A stretch of 64,000 nt of DNA, from positions 20,685 through 84,684 of the forward strand of contig NZ_QUAB01000033.1 in assembly GCF_003387575.1 (NCBI RefSeq), written 5' to 3'. The translations under genes and the position numbers were made by a program. The notes under the pieces are model-generated. The model was not told the origin of the DNA. It did no database searches and was given only the letters and a program-made list of their open reading frames with translations. Positions 24,583 to 33,511 of this stretch are shown piece after piece (position 1 is the stretch's first letter; each line of letters starts with the position of its first letter). Source of the DNA: Microbacterium bovistercoris. Lineage in GTDB: Bacteria; Actinomycetota; Actinomycetes; Actinomycetales; Microbacteriaceae.

Positions 24583-24618
24583 GACGGATGCCGCCCCTCA
24601 GGAGGAGCGGCATCCGTC
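24583..24618. terminator. Bidirectional terminator between the APC permease and kgd
   Basis: Arms GACGGATGCCGC and its complement, 12 bases each, around a 12-base loop with its own CCT/AGG pairing, between convergent stops. Confidence 0.75.
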
Positions 24619-24633
24619 TTCGCGATATGCGGA

Positions 24634-27600
24634 TCAGTTCAGGGTGAGCGCGGCCTTCAGCAGCTCGGCCTGCTCGACGGCGTGCACCTTCGAGGAGCCG
24701 GTCGCGGGCGACGCCGACGCCGGACGGCTCACCGCGCGGAACTGGCGCGGACCGGGCACATCAGCGAACGCGAGGGCCAGGAACGGCCAGGCGCCCTGGT
24801 TCTCCGGCTCCTCCTGCACCCACACCAGCTCGGCGTTCGGGTAGCTGTCGGTGATCGCCTTGAGCTCGTCGATCGGAGTCGGGTACAGCTGCTCGAGCCG
24901 GACCAGAGCGACCTCGGGGTTCGGGTTCTTGTCGAGCTCGCTGCGCAGGTCCCAGTGCACCTTTCCGGAGTGCACCAGCACGCGCTTCACGGCGGCGCGG
25001 TCGAGCTGACGCGCGTCGTCGATGACCGGCTCGAATCGGCCCTGCGTGAAGTCCTCCACCGCGCTGGTCGCGCCGCGCAGACGCAGCATGGCCTTCGGGG
25101 TGAAGACGATCAGCGGCTTGCGCGGACGGGCATAGGCCTGACGACGCAGCAGGTGGAAGTACGAGGCGGGCGTCGAGGGACGCGCCACGGTCATGTTCTC
25201 CTGCGCGCACAGCTGCAGGAAGCGCTCCATGCGCGCGGAGGAGTGGTCCGGGCCCTGACCCTCGTAGCCGTGCGGCAGCAGCAGGGTGACGCTGGACTGC
25301 TGGCCCCACTTCTGCTCGGCTGCCGAGATGTACTCGTCGATGACGGACTGCGCACCGTTGACGAAGTCGCCGAACTGCGCCTCCCAGAGCACGAGCGCCT
25401 CGGTGTCCTCGACCGAGTAGCCGTACTCGAAGCCGAGTGCGGCGTACTCGCTGAGCAGCGAGTCGTAGACGAAGAAACGGCCCTGGCTGTCGGACAGGTT
25501 CGTCAGCGGCAGCCACTCCTGGCCGTTCTGGCGGTCGTGCAGCACGGCGTGACGCTGCACGAACGTGCCGCGACGCGAGTCCTGACCGGCCAGGCGGACC
25601 GGGGTGCCCTCGAGCAGCAGCGAGCCGAACGCGAGCAGCTCGCCGAAGCCCCAGTCGATGCCGCCGGAACGGCTCATCTCGACGCGCTTGTCGAGTGCCT
25701 GCTGCAGCTTCGGGTGCACGGTGAAGCCCTCGGGCTTGTTCGCGTGGGCGTCGCCGATGAGGCGGATGATCTCATCGGAGACCCCGGTGACCTCGGGAGC
25801 GCCGACCCGGTCGTCGACCGGGGTGAGCTCCGGGGCGATCGGTGTGGCGCCGGTCTCCGCGGCGTGCGTCTCGGCGAACGCGATCTCCAGTCGGTTCTGG
25901 AAGTCGGCCTTCGCCTCGTCGTACTCCTCCTCGGTGATATCGCCTCGTCCGACGAGGGCCTCGGTGTACAGCTTGCGCACCGAGCGCTTGGCCTGGATGA
26001 GGTCGGTCATCAGCGGCTGGGTCATCGACGGGTCGTCGCCCTCGTTGTGACCGCGGCGGCGGTAGCAGACCAGGTCGACCACGACGTCGCGGTGGAACCG
26101 CTCGCGATACTCGAACGCGAGCTGTGCGACGTGGATGACGGCCTCGGGGTCGTCGCCGTTCACGTGGAAGATCGGCGCCTGGATGGTCTTGGCGACGTCC
26201 GTCGCGTAGACGGACGTGCGCGAGTCGTTCGGCAGGGTGGTGAACCCGACCTGGTTGTTGACCACGACGTGCACGGTGCCGCCGGTGCGGTAGCCGCGCA
26301 GCTGCGACATCTGCAGGGTTTCCACGACCACACCCTGGCCGGCGAACGCGGCGTCTCCGTGCACCAGGATCGGAAGCCAGGCGAAGGTGCCGATCGGCTT
26401 GCGGTCCTGCTTCGCGCGGACGATGCCCTCGAGCACGCCGTCGACGGTCTCCAGGTGAGACGGGTTGGCCGCCAGGTACACCGGCAGCTCGTCGCCGTCC
26501 TCGGACACGAAGGTGCCCTCGGTGCCGAGGTGGTACTTCACGTCGCCGGATCCGCGCTGGTTGCCCGGGGTAAGCGAACCCTCGAACTCGCGGAACACCT
26601 GGCCGTAGGTCTTGCCTGCGATGTTGGTGAGCACGTTCAGCCGGCCGCGGTGGGCCATGCCGATCGCGGCGCCGTCGAGCCCGGCGGCCGCCGCACCCTG
26701 CAGGATCTCGTCCAGCAGCGGGATGAGCGACTCGGCGCCCTCGAGCGAGAACCGCTTCTGGCCGACGAACTTCGTCTGCAGGAACGTCTCGAACGCCTCG
26801 CCCTCGTTCAGCTTTCGGAGCACCCTGAGCTGCTCGTCGTGGCCGGGCTTGACGTACTTGACCTCGAGCTTCTCCTGGAACCACCGGCGCTGCTCCGGGT
26901 CCTGGATGTGCATGTACTCGATGCCGACGGTGCGGCAGTACGAGTCGCGCAGCACGCCGAGGATGTCGCGCAGCTTCATCTGGCGCTTGCCGCCGAAACC
27001 ACCGGTCACGAACTCGCGGTCCAGGTCCCAGAACGTCAGGCCGTGGTTCTCGATCTCGAGGTCGGGGTGGGTGCGCTGCACGTACTCCAGCGGGTCGATG
27101 TCGGCCATGAGGTGGCCGCGCACGCGGAAGGAGTTGATGAGCTCCTGCACGCGAGCCTGCTTGTCGACGCGCTCGGCCAGGTCGACGGCGATGTCGGAGT
27201 TCCAGCGGATCGGCGCGTACGGGATGCGCAGCGCCGCGAAGATGTCGTCGTAGAAGCCGCGCTGCCCGATGAGCAGCTCGTGCACCTTCTTGAGGAACTC
27301 GCCGGAGCCTGCGCCCTGGATGACACGGTGGTCGTAGGTGCTGGTCAGCGTGATGGTCTTGCCGATGCCGAGCTCGGCGAGCGTCTTCTCGCTGGAGCCC
27401 TGGAACTCGGCGGGGTACTCGAGGGCGCCGGCGCCGATGATGCAGCCCTGGCCCTTCATCAGACGCGGCACCGAGTGGACGGTGCCGATACCGCCGGGGT
27501 TGGTGAGCGAGACGGTCGTGCCGGCGAAGTCCGCCGCGGTGAGCTTGTTGCCGCGGGCGCGGGACACGAGGTCCTCGTACGCGGAGAGGTACTCGTGGAA

Positions 27601-28296
27601 GCTCATCGTGTCGGCGCGCTTGATGCTCGGCACGAGCAGCGCGCGCGTGCCATCCGGCTTGGGGATGTCGATCGCGATACCGAGGTTGACGTGCGCGGGC
27701 GCCACGACCGACGGCTTGCCGTCGACCTCGGCGTAGAACACGTTCTGGCTGGGGAACTCCTTGAGCGTCTGGATGAGCGCCCAGCCGATGAGGTGCGTGA
27801 AGCTGATCTTGCCGCCGCGGGTGCGCGCCATGTGGTTGTTGACCACGATGCGGTTGTCGATCATGAGCTTGGCCGGGACGGTGCGCACGCTGGTCGCCGT
27901 CGGGACCGAGAGCGACTGGTCCATGTTCGCCGCGAGGGTCTTCGGCATGCCGCGCAGCGGCGTGACCGTGTCCTCATCGACGGCGGGCGCATCTTCCGCG
28001 GCCTTGGCCTGCGGCTTGGGCGCCTGTGCCGGAACGGGTGCCTGCCTCGCGGGCTTCGCCGTCGTGCGCGCGACCGGCTGTGCGCCGATCACGGGGATGG
28101 GCGCCGTCACGGGAGCCGTCGTGGTGGGCACGGGCGCCGCGGCAGCGGCATCCGGCTGGTAGTTCTCCAGGATCGGCCACCACTCCTTGTCGACGGAGTT
28201 GCGGTCCTTCTTGAACTGCTCGTAGAGCTCGTCCACGAGCCACGAATTGGCTCCGAACCCCCCGTCGCCGCCGACGCCGGTCACCTGGTTCGCCAC
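24634..28296 (-). CDS. kgd: Multifunctional 2-oxoglutarate dehydrogenase E1/decarboxylase (Kgd/OdhA)
   Basis: 1220 residues. A short N-terminal arm (SWLVDELYEQFKKD), an Ala/Pro-rich linker (about 45-110), an E2-type acyltransferase core with the catalytic His in STYDHRVIQGAGSGEF near residue 330, then a ThDP-dependent E1 (IGMAHRGRLNVL near 555, GDAAFAGQGVV near 655). This fused Kgd/OdhA/SucA form is typical of actinobacteria and works in the TCA cycle, controlled by the FHA protein GarA/OdhI. The start is GTG (28294-28296) after GAGGGCG. The leader carries a candidate -10 at 28371-28376. Confidence 0.95.
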   Translation of the reverse strand: MANQVTGVGGDGGFGANSWLVDELYEQFKKDRNSVDKEWWPILENYQPDAAAAAPVPTTTAPVTAPIPVIGAQPVARTTAKPARQAPVPAQAPKPQAKAAEDAPAVDEDTVTPLRGMPKTLAANMDQSLSVPTATSVRTVPAKLMIDNRIVVNNHMARTRGGKISFTHLIGWALIQTLKEFPSQNVFYAEVDGKPSVVAPAHVNLGIAIDIPKPDGTRALLVPSIKRADTMSFHEYLSAYEDLVSRARGNKLTAADFAGTTVSLTNPGGIGTVHSVPRLMKGQGCIIGAGALEYPAEFQGSSEKTLAELGIGKTITLTSTYDHRVIQGAGSGEFLKKVHELLIGQRGFYDDIFAALRIPYAPIRWNSDIAVDLAERVDKQARVQELINSFRVRGHLMADIDPLEYVQRTHPDLEIENHGLTFWDLDREFVTGGFGGKRQMKLRDILGVLRDSYCRTVGIEYMHIQDPEQRRWFQEKLEVKYVKPGHDEQLRVLRKLNEGEAFETFLQTKFVGQKRFSLEGAESLIPLLDEILQGAAAAGLDGAAIGMAHRGRLNVLTNIAGKTYGQVFREFEGSLTPGNQRGSGDVKYHLGTEGTFVSEDGDELPVYLAANPSHLETVDGVLEGIVRAKQDRKPIGTFAWLPILVHGDAAFAGQGVVVETLQMSQLRGYRTGGTVHVVVNNQVGFTTLPNDSRTSVYATDVAKTIQAPIFHVNGDDPEAVIHVAQLAFEYRERFHRDVVVDLVCYRRRGHNEGDDPSMTQPLMTDLIQAKRSVRKLYTEALVGRGDITEEEYDEAKADFQNRLEIAFAETHAAETGATPIAPELTPVDDRVGAPEVTGVSDEIIRLIGDAHANKPEGFTVHPKLQQALDKRVEMSRSGGIDWGFGELLAFGSLLLEGTPVRLAGQDSRRGTFVQRHAVLHDRQNGQEWLPLTNLSDSQGRFFVYDSLLSEYAALGFEYGYSVEDTEALVLWEAQFGDFVNGAQSVIDEYISAAEQKWGQQSSVTLLLPHGYEGQGPDHSSARMERFLQLCAQENMTVARPSTPASYFHLLRRQAYARPRKPLIVFTPKAMLRLRGATSAVEDFTQGRFEPVIDDARQLDRAAVKRVLVHSGKVHWDLRSELDKNPNPEVALVRLEQLYPTPIDELKAITDSYPNAELVWVQEEPENQGAWPFLALAFADVPGPRQFRAVSRPASASPATGSSKVHAVEQAELLKAALTLN

Positions 28297-28370
28297 GCTC
28301 GATCGCCCTCTTTCATCGCTGAATGTCTGATGCGCGGATCAGGGCAGACCCGCACACGTTACGGGGTTCA

Positions 28371-28376
28371 AGCCTA
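28371..28376 (-). promoter_or_regulatory. Candidate -10 TAGGCT of kgd
   Basis: On the minus strand TAGGCT would place the start near 28364 and leave a leader of roughly 70 bases with a GAGGG ribosome site. No clear -35. The remainder of the 150-base divergent gap shows nothing else firm. Confidence 0.35.
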
Positions 28377-28433
28377 ATGCCATTCCCTGCGTGAACGCAT
28401 GATCGGAGACCGCCGCCGCGCCGCCTCAGCCGG

Positions 28434-28439
28434 TACCGT
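28434..28439 (+). promoter_or_regulatory. -10 TACCGT before guaB1
   Basis: TACCGT seven bases before the ATG at 28447. Confidence 0.45.
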
Positions 28440-28446
28440 TGACCAC

Positions 28447-29907
28447 ATGGAGTTTGCAGGCGAACGGCCCATGGTCGACCTCACGTATTCGGACGTGTTC
28501 CTGGTGCCGCGGCGCTCGGACATCACCAGCCGGCTGCAGGTGGATCTGGCGCCCTCGGACGGCACCCCGGCGACCATCCCGCTGGTCGCCTCGAACATGA
28601 ACTCGGTGACCGGACCTCGACTGGCCGCGGCCCTCGCCAGGCGCGGCGGACTCGGCGTGCTGCCGCAGGACCTGCCGCTGCAGGAGCTCGACGCGGCGAT
28701 CCGCTGGGTCAAGCGCCAGCCGGTGCGCTGGGACACCGCGCTCGTGCTCCCGCCTTCGGCGACCGTCGCCGATGCGCTGCGGCTGCTTCCGCCGACCGAG
28801 GGGCACGGGATCGTCGTCGCGCCTCCGTCAGGGGACGACCGTCTGGGCATCGAGCAGATCTCCGGCATCCTTCCTGCGACCCGCCTCGCGACCGCGCTGC
28901 CGGATGCCGCACTCGGCGACCTCGTGCACGCGCACGCCCCTGCGATCGACGCCGAGACCGTGGGGGAGGGGCGGGCGGCCTTCGACGCCGTCGATGCGCT
29001 GGACGCCGAGATGGCGCTCGTGATCGACCACGGGCACCTGGTGGGGACGCTCAGCCGTCGCACGGCGCTGCGCTCGAACCTGTACCGCCCCGCCGTAGAC
29101 GCCGCAGGGCGCCTCGCGGTCGCCGCGGCGGTCGGCATCAACGGCGACGTCGCGGAGAAGGCGAAGGCGCTCGCGTCCGCGGGCGTGGATGTGCTGGTGG
29201 TCGACACCGCCCACGGGCACCAGGAGGGGATGCTGCGTGCGCTCTCCGTGGTGGCGGGGCTGGGCCTCGGCATCCCGATCGTCGCGGGCAACATCGTCAC
29301 CGCCGACGGGGTCTCGGATCTCGTGGCGGCCGGTGCTTCGATCCTCAAGGTGGGCGTCGGGCCCGGTGCGATGTGCACGACGCGCATGATGACCGCGGTC
29401 GGACGCCCGCAGTTCTCCGCCGTGCTCGAGACCGCAGAGGCGGCCCGCCAGGTCGGTGCGCACGTCTGGGCCGACGGGGGAGTGCGCTACCCGCGCGACG
29501 TCGCCCTCGCGCTCGCCGCCGGTGCGGCATCCGTCATGGTCGGCTCCTGGTTCGCCGGCACCATCGAGGCGCCGGGCGAGCTGCAGCACGACGCCGAGGG
29601 GCGGGTGTTCAAGGAGTCCTGGGGCATGGCCTCGACGAAGGCCGTGCAGGCCAGGTTCGGCCGCCTCGACTCCTACGAGCGGGCGCGCAAGGAGCTGTTC
29701 GCCGAGGGGATCTCCTCGTCGAGGATCTACCTCGACCCGCTGCGCCCCGGCATCGAGGACCTGCTCGACATGATCACCTCCGGCATCCGCTCGTCGTTCA
29801 CCTACGCGGGAGCGGCCACCGTGCCAGAGTTCCACGAGCGCGCGCTGGTCGGCCTGCAGTCCGCCGCCGGCTACGAGGAGGGCAAGGCGCTGCCGGTCAG
29901 CTGGTGA
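28447..29907 (+). CDS. guaB1: GuaB1-family IMPDH-like enzyme (GMP reductase type)
   Basis: 486 residues of the IMPDH/GMPR barrel with a CBS-like insert (about 90-210). NMNSVTGPRLAAALARRGG near residue 55 and the catalytic loop VGVGPGAMCTTRMM near residue 310 fit; the cysteine lies in GAMCTTR. GuaB1 proteins of mycobacteria have been shown to act as GMP reductases, turning GMP into IMP with NADPH. The ATG at 28447 opens MEFAGERPMVDLTYSDV, in line with relatives. The longer frame is a shadow across the promoter. Confidence 0.9.
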   Translation: MEFAGERPMVDLTYSDVFLVPRRSDITSRLQVDLAPSDGTPATIPLVASNMNSVTGPRLAAALARRGGLGVLPQDLPLQELDAAIRWVKRQPVRWDTALVLPPSATVADALRLLPPTEGHGIVVAPPSGDDRLGIEQISGILPATRLATALPDAALGDLVHAHAPAIDAETVGEGRAAFDAVDALDAEMALVIDHGHLVGTLSRRTALRSNLYRPAVDAAGRLAVAAAVGINGDVAEKAKALASAGVDVLVVDTAHGHQEGMLRALSVVAGLGLGIPIVAGNIVTADGVSDLVAAGASILKVGVGPGAMCTTRMMTAVGRPQFSAVLETAEAARQVGAHVWADGGVRYPRDVALALAAGAASVMVGSWFAGTIEAPGELQHDAEGRVFKESWGMASTKAVQARFGRLDSYERARKELFAEGISSSRIYLDPLRPGIEDLLDMITSGIRSSFTYAGAATVPEFHERALVGLQSAAGYEEGKALPVSW

Positions 29908-29933
29908 ACGGGCACGAGCACAGCCGGAGTCTG

Positions 29934-29939
29934 TAGAAT
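29934..29939 (+). promoter_or_regulatory. -10 TAGAAT before the CNNM leader ORF
   Basis: TAGAAT ten bases before the ATG at 29950, which would place the transcript start within a few bases of that codon. Confidence 0.5.
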
Positions 29940-29949
29940 CGTGCGCACA

Positions 29950-30018
29950 ATGGACGACCCTCCTTCTTGCAGTCCCTCGCCCCACCGCCCGCTCCTCCTC
30001 TCGGAGGGGATCAGTTGA
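29950..30018 (+). CDS. 22-residue proline-rich upstream ORF of the CNNM/CorC operon
   Basis: Opens MDDPPSCSPSPHRP and ends LLLSEGIS, with its TGA sharing one base with the ATG of the first CNNM gene (TGATG). Codons 15-20 form both arms of the hairpin that hides that gene's ribosome site (29992-30009). The acidic-then-proline start resembles MgtL of enteric bacteria, whose translation aborts at low Mg2+. No protein function is expected beyond regulation. An in-frame GTG at 29941 is an alternative start. Not proven to be translated. Confidence 0.5.
   Translation: MDDPPSCSPSPHRPLLLSEGIS
29992..30009 (+). promoter_or_regulatory. Hairpin hiding the ribosome site of the first CNNM gene
   Basis: CTCCTCC (29992-29998) can pair with GGAGGGG (30003-30009) over seven pairs, one of them G-U, around a TCTC loop. 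GGAGGGG is the Shine-Dalgarno for the ATG at 30018. Translation through the upstream ORF would open it. Confidence 0.6.
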
Positions 30019-31334
30019 TGGATTACATCCTGTTGGGCGTGGGGCTCCTCCTCACGATCGGCACCGGCCTGTTCGTGGCCAGCGAGTTCTCCCTGGTCAA
30101 TCTCGACCGCGCAGAGCTCGAGGCGCGGCAGGCCCGTGGCGAGACGCGCCTCGGACTCACCATCCGGGCGCTGAAGATCACCTCCACGCACCTGTCGTCG
30201 GCGCAGCTGGGCATCACTCTGACCACGCTGCTGACCGGTTACACGATGGAGCCGGCGATCTCGAACCTGCTCGCTCCCGTGCTCACCGGCTGGGGCGTTC
30301 CCGAGGCCGCGGTGCGGCCGATCGCGGTCGTGGTGGCGATGGTCTTCGCCACGCTGCTGTCGATGATCCTCGGCGAACTCGTGCCGAAGAACTTCGCTCT
30401 CGCTCTGCCGCTGGCCACCGCGAAACTCGTGATCCCGTTCCAGACGGCCTTCACCGCGGTGTTCAAACCCGCCATCGTGGTGCTCAACGGCAGCGCGAAC
30501 GCGGTGCTGCGGTCGATGGGGGTCGAGCCCAAGGAGGAGCTCTCCGGCGCGCGCAGCGCGGAGGAGCTGTCCTCGCTGGTGCGACGCTCCGCCAGCGCGG
30601 GCGTGCTCGAGGAGGACACCGCGACCCTGCTCGACCGCAGTCTGACGTTCGCCCGCCTCACCGCCGGCGACATCATGACCGCGCGGCCGAGCATGCATGC
30701 GCTCGCGGCATCCGACAGCGCCGACGACGTGATCCAACTCGCCCGGCGCACCGGACACAGTCGGTTCCCCGTGTTCGGAGACGACCTCGACGACATCACC
30801 GGCATCGTCCATCTGAAGGCCGCGGTCGGAGTGCCGCGCGAGCGGCGCGCCGAAGTGCCTGTCGGCGCCTTGTCGACCGAGCCGCTGCGTGTGCCCGAGA
30901 CCGTGCACCTCGACGCCCTGATCGCCGAGCTGCGCGCCAAGGGGTACCAGCTGGCGATCGTCGTCGACGAGTACGGCGGCACGGCGGGCCTCGTGACGCT
31001 GGAGGATCTCGTGGAGGAGATCGTCGGCGAGGTCTCGGATGAGCACGACCGCACGCGCGCCGGTATCGTCCGCCGCCAGGACTCCATCACCTTCCCCGGC
31101 GAGCTGCGCCCCGACGAACTGCTCGCGCGGACCGGTATCGCCGTCCCCGAGGGCGACGTCTACGACACCGTCGCCGGATTCGTCATGAGTCTGCTTGAGC
31201 GGGTTCCCGTCGTCGGCGACGAGGTGCGCACCGACCACGGCGTGCTGCATGTCGTGCGCATGGACGGGCGCCGCATCGATCGCCTTCGCTTCACGCCCGA
31301 CCCGGTGTCCGATGAGCAGGAGGACGAGCGATGA
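30018..31334 (+). CDS. CNNM/CorC-family Mg2+ transporter with CorC_HlyC domain
   Basis: 438 residues in the order: DUF21/CNNM membrane domain with three to four helices (about 1-180, with FVASEFSLVNLDRAELEARQA and LGELVPKNFALALPLA), paired CBS domains (about 205-330) and a C-terminal CorC_HlyC domain. Bacterial CNNM/CorC proteins such as MpfA are thought to export Mg2+ or related cations. The ATG is chosen by GGAGGGG eight bases before it; a TTG at 29967 in the same frame would place the ribosome site inside the protein. It overlaps its paralogue downstream by ATGA. Confidence 0.9.
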   Translation: MDYILLGVGLLLTIGTGLFVASEFSLVNLDRAELEARQARGETRLGLTIRALKITSTHLSSAQLGITLTTLLTGYTMEPAISNLLAPVLTGWGVPEAAVRPIAVVVAMVFATLLSMILGELVPKNFALALPLATAKLVIPFQTAFTAVFKPAIVVLNGSANAVLRSMGVEPKEELSGARSAEELSSLVRRSASAGVLEEDTATLLDRSLTFARLTAGDIMTARPSMHALAASDSADDVIQLARRTGHSRFPVFGDDLDDITGIVHLKAAVGVPRERRAEVPVGALSTEPLRVPETVHLDALIAELRAKGYQLAIVVDEYGGTAGLVTLEDLVEEIVGEVSDEHDRTRAGIVRRQDSITFPGELRPDELLARTGIAVPEGDVYDTVAGFVMSLLERVPVVGDEVRTDHGVLHVVRMDGRRIDRLRFTPDPVSDEQEDER

Positions 31335-32392
31335 GCGATTGGGCTGGACTGGTCTGGCTGGTCGTGCTGCTGCTCGGCAACGCCTTCTTCGTCGGTGCGG
31401 AGTTCGCCGTGATCTCCGCACGCCGATCGCAGATCGAGCCGCTCGCCGAGAAGGGATCGCGGCCGGCGAAGACCGCGCTGTTCGCGATGGAGCACGCGAC
31501 GCTCATGCTCGCCACTTCGCAGCTGGGCATCACGATCTGCTCGCTGCTGATCCTGAACGTCTCCGAGCCGGCGATCCATCACCTGCTCGCCGTGCCGATG
31601 GAGGCGCTGGGCTGGACGGCCGCGGTGGTCGACGTCACGGCTTTCGTCATCACGCTGGTGCTGGTCTCGTTCCTGCACGTGGTGTTCGGCGAGATGGTGC
31701 CGAAGAACCTCGCGTTCTCGCTGCCTGACCGCGCCGTACTGCTGCTCGCGACGCCGCTGGTATGGGTCTCGAAGCTCTTCATGCCGGTGATCTGGTTCCT
31801 CAACGCCGCGGCCAACGGCGTGCTGCGCCTGTTCCGGGTGGAGCCGAAGAACGAGGCGGCCTCGACCTTCACCCTCGACGAGGTGGCCACGATCGTGGAC
31901 CAGTCCCGTCGGGAGGGGGTCCTGACCGACAACGCGGGCACCGTGGCCGCCGTCGTCGAGTTCACCGACAAGAAGGCGCGCGACGTCGCCGTGGCACTGG
32001 GCGACCTGGTCACCCTGCCGCAGCACACGACGCCCGACGAGATCGAGCGTGCCGTGGCCCGTTACGGATTCTCGCGCTATGTGATCGTCGACGACGAGGG
32101 CCAGCCCGCCGGTTACGTCCACCTCAAGGACGTACTGCGTGCCGCCGAGGGGCCGGATGCCGCAGAGCGTGCCACCGTGCCGGTGCCTGCGAAGCGGATC
32201 CACCACATGGTCCCCGTGCAGGAGGACACCGACCTCGAGGATGCGCTGACGGCGATGCGCCGCGCCGGACGGCACCTGGCACGGGTGCGCGACCGCAACG
32301 GAGAGACCACCGCGGTGCTGTTCCTGGAGGACATCATCGAGGAGCTCGTCGGAGAGGTGCAGGACGCCACACGTCGCGGCCACGGCCGCTGA
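31331..32392 (+). CDS. CNNM-family transporter lacking CorC_HlyC domain
   Basis: 353 residues, a shorter paralogue of the upstream gene: the CNNM membrane domain (LLLGNAFFVGAEFAVISARRSQ, FGEMVPKNLAFSLPDR) and a CBS pair ending at IIEELVGEVQDATRR, without the CorC_HlyC domain. Tandem long and short CNNM genes also occur in mycobacteria (Rv1841c/Rv1842c pattern). The four-base overlap with the first gene points to coupled translation and possibly a heterodimer. A strong terminator follows directly. Confidence 0.88.
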   Translation: MSDWAGLVWLVVLLLGNAFFVGAEFAVISARRSQIEPLAEKGSRPAKTALFAMEHATLMLATSQLGITICSLLILNVSEPAIHHLLAVPMEALGWTAAVVDVTAFVITLVLVSFLHVVFGEMVPKNLAFSLPDRAVLLLATPLVWVSKLFMPVIWFLNAAANGVLRLFRVEPKNEAASTFTLDEVATIVDQSRREGVLTDNAGTVAAVVEFTDKKARDVAVALGDLVTLPQHTTPDEIERAVARYGFSRYVIVDDEGQPAGYVHLKDVLRAAEGPDAAERATVPVPAKRIHHMVPVQEDTDLEDALTAMRRAGRHLARVRDRNGETTAVLFLEDIIEELVGEVQDATRRGHGR

Positions 32393-32394
32393 CT

Positions 32395-32429
32395 CCTGAT
32401 GCCGCCGGCGCTTCGCCGGCGGCATCAGG
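32395..32429. terminator. Strong bidirectional terminator
   Basis: Perfect 16-base arms (CCTGATGCCGCCGGCG) around a CTT loop, three bases after the CNNM operon stop and nine bases from the convergent reductase stop. Confidence 0.85.
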
Positions 32430-32437
32430 ATGCGGGA

Positions 32438-33505
32438 TCAGTGCCAGCGGGCGCGCTGGTACTGCGGCGGCCAGGCGATGTCGGCGCCGAGTTGATGCGC
32501 TGCCCGCAGGCCGAAATGCGGGTCGCGCAGCCACTCGCGGCCGGCGAACACGGCGTCGGCCGCTCCCGTCGCGAGGACCTGCTCGGCCTGCTCGGCCACG
32601 GTGATCAGGCCGACCGCGGTGGTGGCGACGCGTCCGCCCTGCCGCACGGTCTCGGCCAGCGGCACCTGGTAGCCCGGATACAGCTCGATCTGCTGATGCA
32701 GCACCAGCCCGCCGCTGGAAACGTCGATGAGGTCGGCGCCGTGTTCGATCGCCCAGCCGCCGACGAGAGCGGCCTCCTCAGGGACGAATCCGCCCTCGGC
32801 GTGGTCGGTCGCCGAGATGCGCACCAACAGCGGGACGCCCTCTCCCGACACCTCTCGCACCGCGTCGATGACACGCAGCAGCAGCCGGGCCCGGTTCTCC
32901 AGGCTGCCGCCGTATTCATCGTCGCGATGATTGGAGAGCGGCGAGAGGAACTGGTGCAGCAGGTAACCGTGCGCGCCGTGCACCTCGAGCACCTCGAAGC
33001 CGGCATCCAGCGCTCGGCGCGCCGCGTCGGCGAACCCGGTGACGACGGCGTCGATGCCCGCTGCATCCAGTGCCGTGGGCTCGGCGAAGCCCTCGAAGGC
33101 GATCGCCGACGGCGCGACCGTCTGCCAGCCGCCCTCCGAGGCGGGTACCGAGCCGCGCTCGTCGGCCCATGGCCACCACGTCGACGCCTTGCGGCCGGCG
33201 TGTGCGAGCTGGATGCCGGCGTGTGCGCCGCGATCCCGGATGCTGCGCACGATCGGCGCCCACGCATCGCGCTGCGCGTCGTTCCAGAGTCCGGTGTCGT
33301 GCGGAGAGATCCGGCCCTCCGGCACCACGGCTGTCGCTTCGGCGACGATCAGCCCGGCGCCGCCGTCCGCGAACTGCGGCAGGTGCACGTGATGCCAGTC
33401 TCCCGGCATGCCGTCCACGGCCGAGTACATGCACATCGGCGACACCCACAGCCGGTTGCGCAGGGTGACGGAACGGAGGGTCATGGGGGAGAACAGCAGG
33501 CTCAC
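32438..33505 (-). CDS. YqjM-type old yellow enzyme (NADPH:flavin ene-reductase)
   Basis: 355-residue FMN barrel. Marks of the YqjM class are the redox-tuning Cys in WVSPMCMYSA near residue 25, the substrate HxxH pair in EVHGAHGYLLHQFLSP and the conserved NHRDDEYGGS after it. These enzymes reduce activated C=C bonds, often in detoxification of quinones, enals or nitro compounds. The start GTG (33503-33505) has TAGGTT six bases upstream. No regulator is adjacent. Confidence 0.92.
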   Translation of the reverse strand: MSLLFSPMTLRSVTLRNRLWVSPMCMYSAVDGMPGDWHHVHLPQFADGGAGLIVAEATAVVPEGRISPHDTGLWNDAQRDAWAPIVRSIRDRGAHAGIQLAHAGRKASTWWPWADERGSVPASEGGWQTVAPSAIAFEGFAEPTALDAAGIDAVVTGFADAARRALDAGFEVLEVHGAHGYLLHQFLSPLSNHRDDEYGGSLENRARLLLRVIDAVREVSGEGVPLLVRISATDHAEGGFVPEEAALVGGWAIEHGADLIDVSSGGLVLHQQIELYPGYQVPLAETVRQGGRVATTAVGLITVAEQAEQVLATGAADAVFAGREWLRDPHFGLRAAHQLGADIAWPPQYQRARWH

Positions 33506-33511
33506 GCTCCG

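Noticed and set aside
24682..28377. Open frame of about 1230 codons on the plus strand opposite kgd
   Set aside because: It is the antisense shadow of kgd caused by high third-position GC; the composition (Arg/Val/Gly/Asp-rich without domains) is typical of a shadow, and kgd is a certain gene.
29967..30018. Earlier TTG start for the first CNNM gene, giving a Pro-rich N-terminus
   Set aside because: The Shine-Dalgarno GGAGGGG lies eight bases before the ATG at 30018, and the extension has no membrane-protein character.
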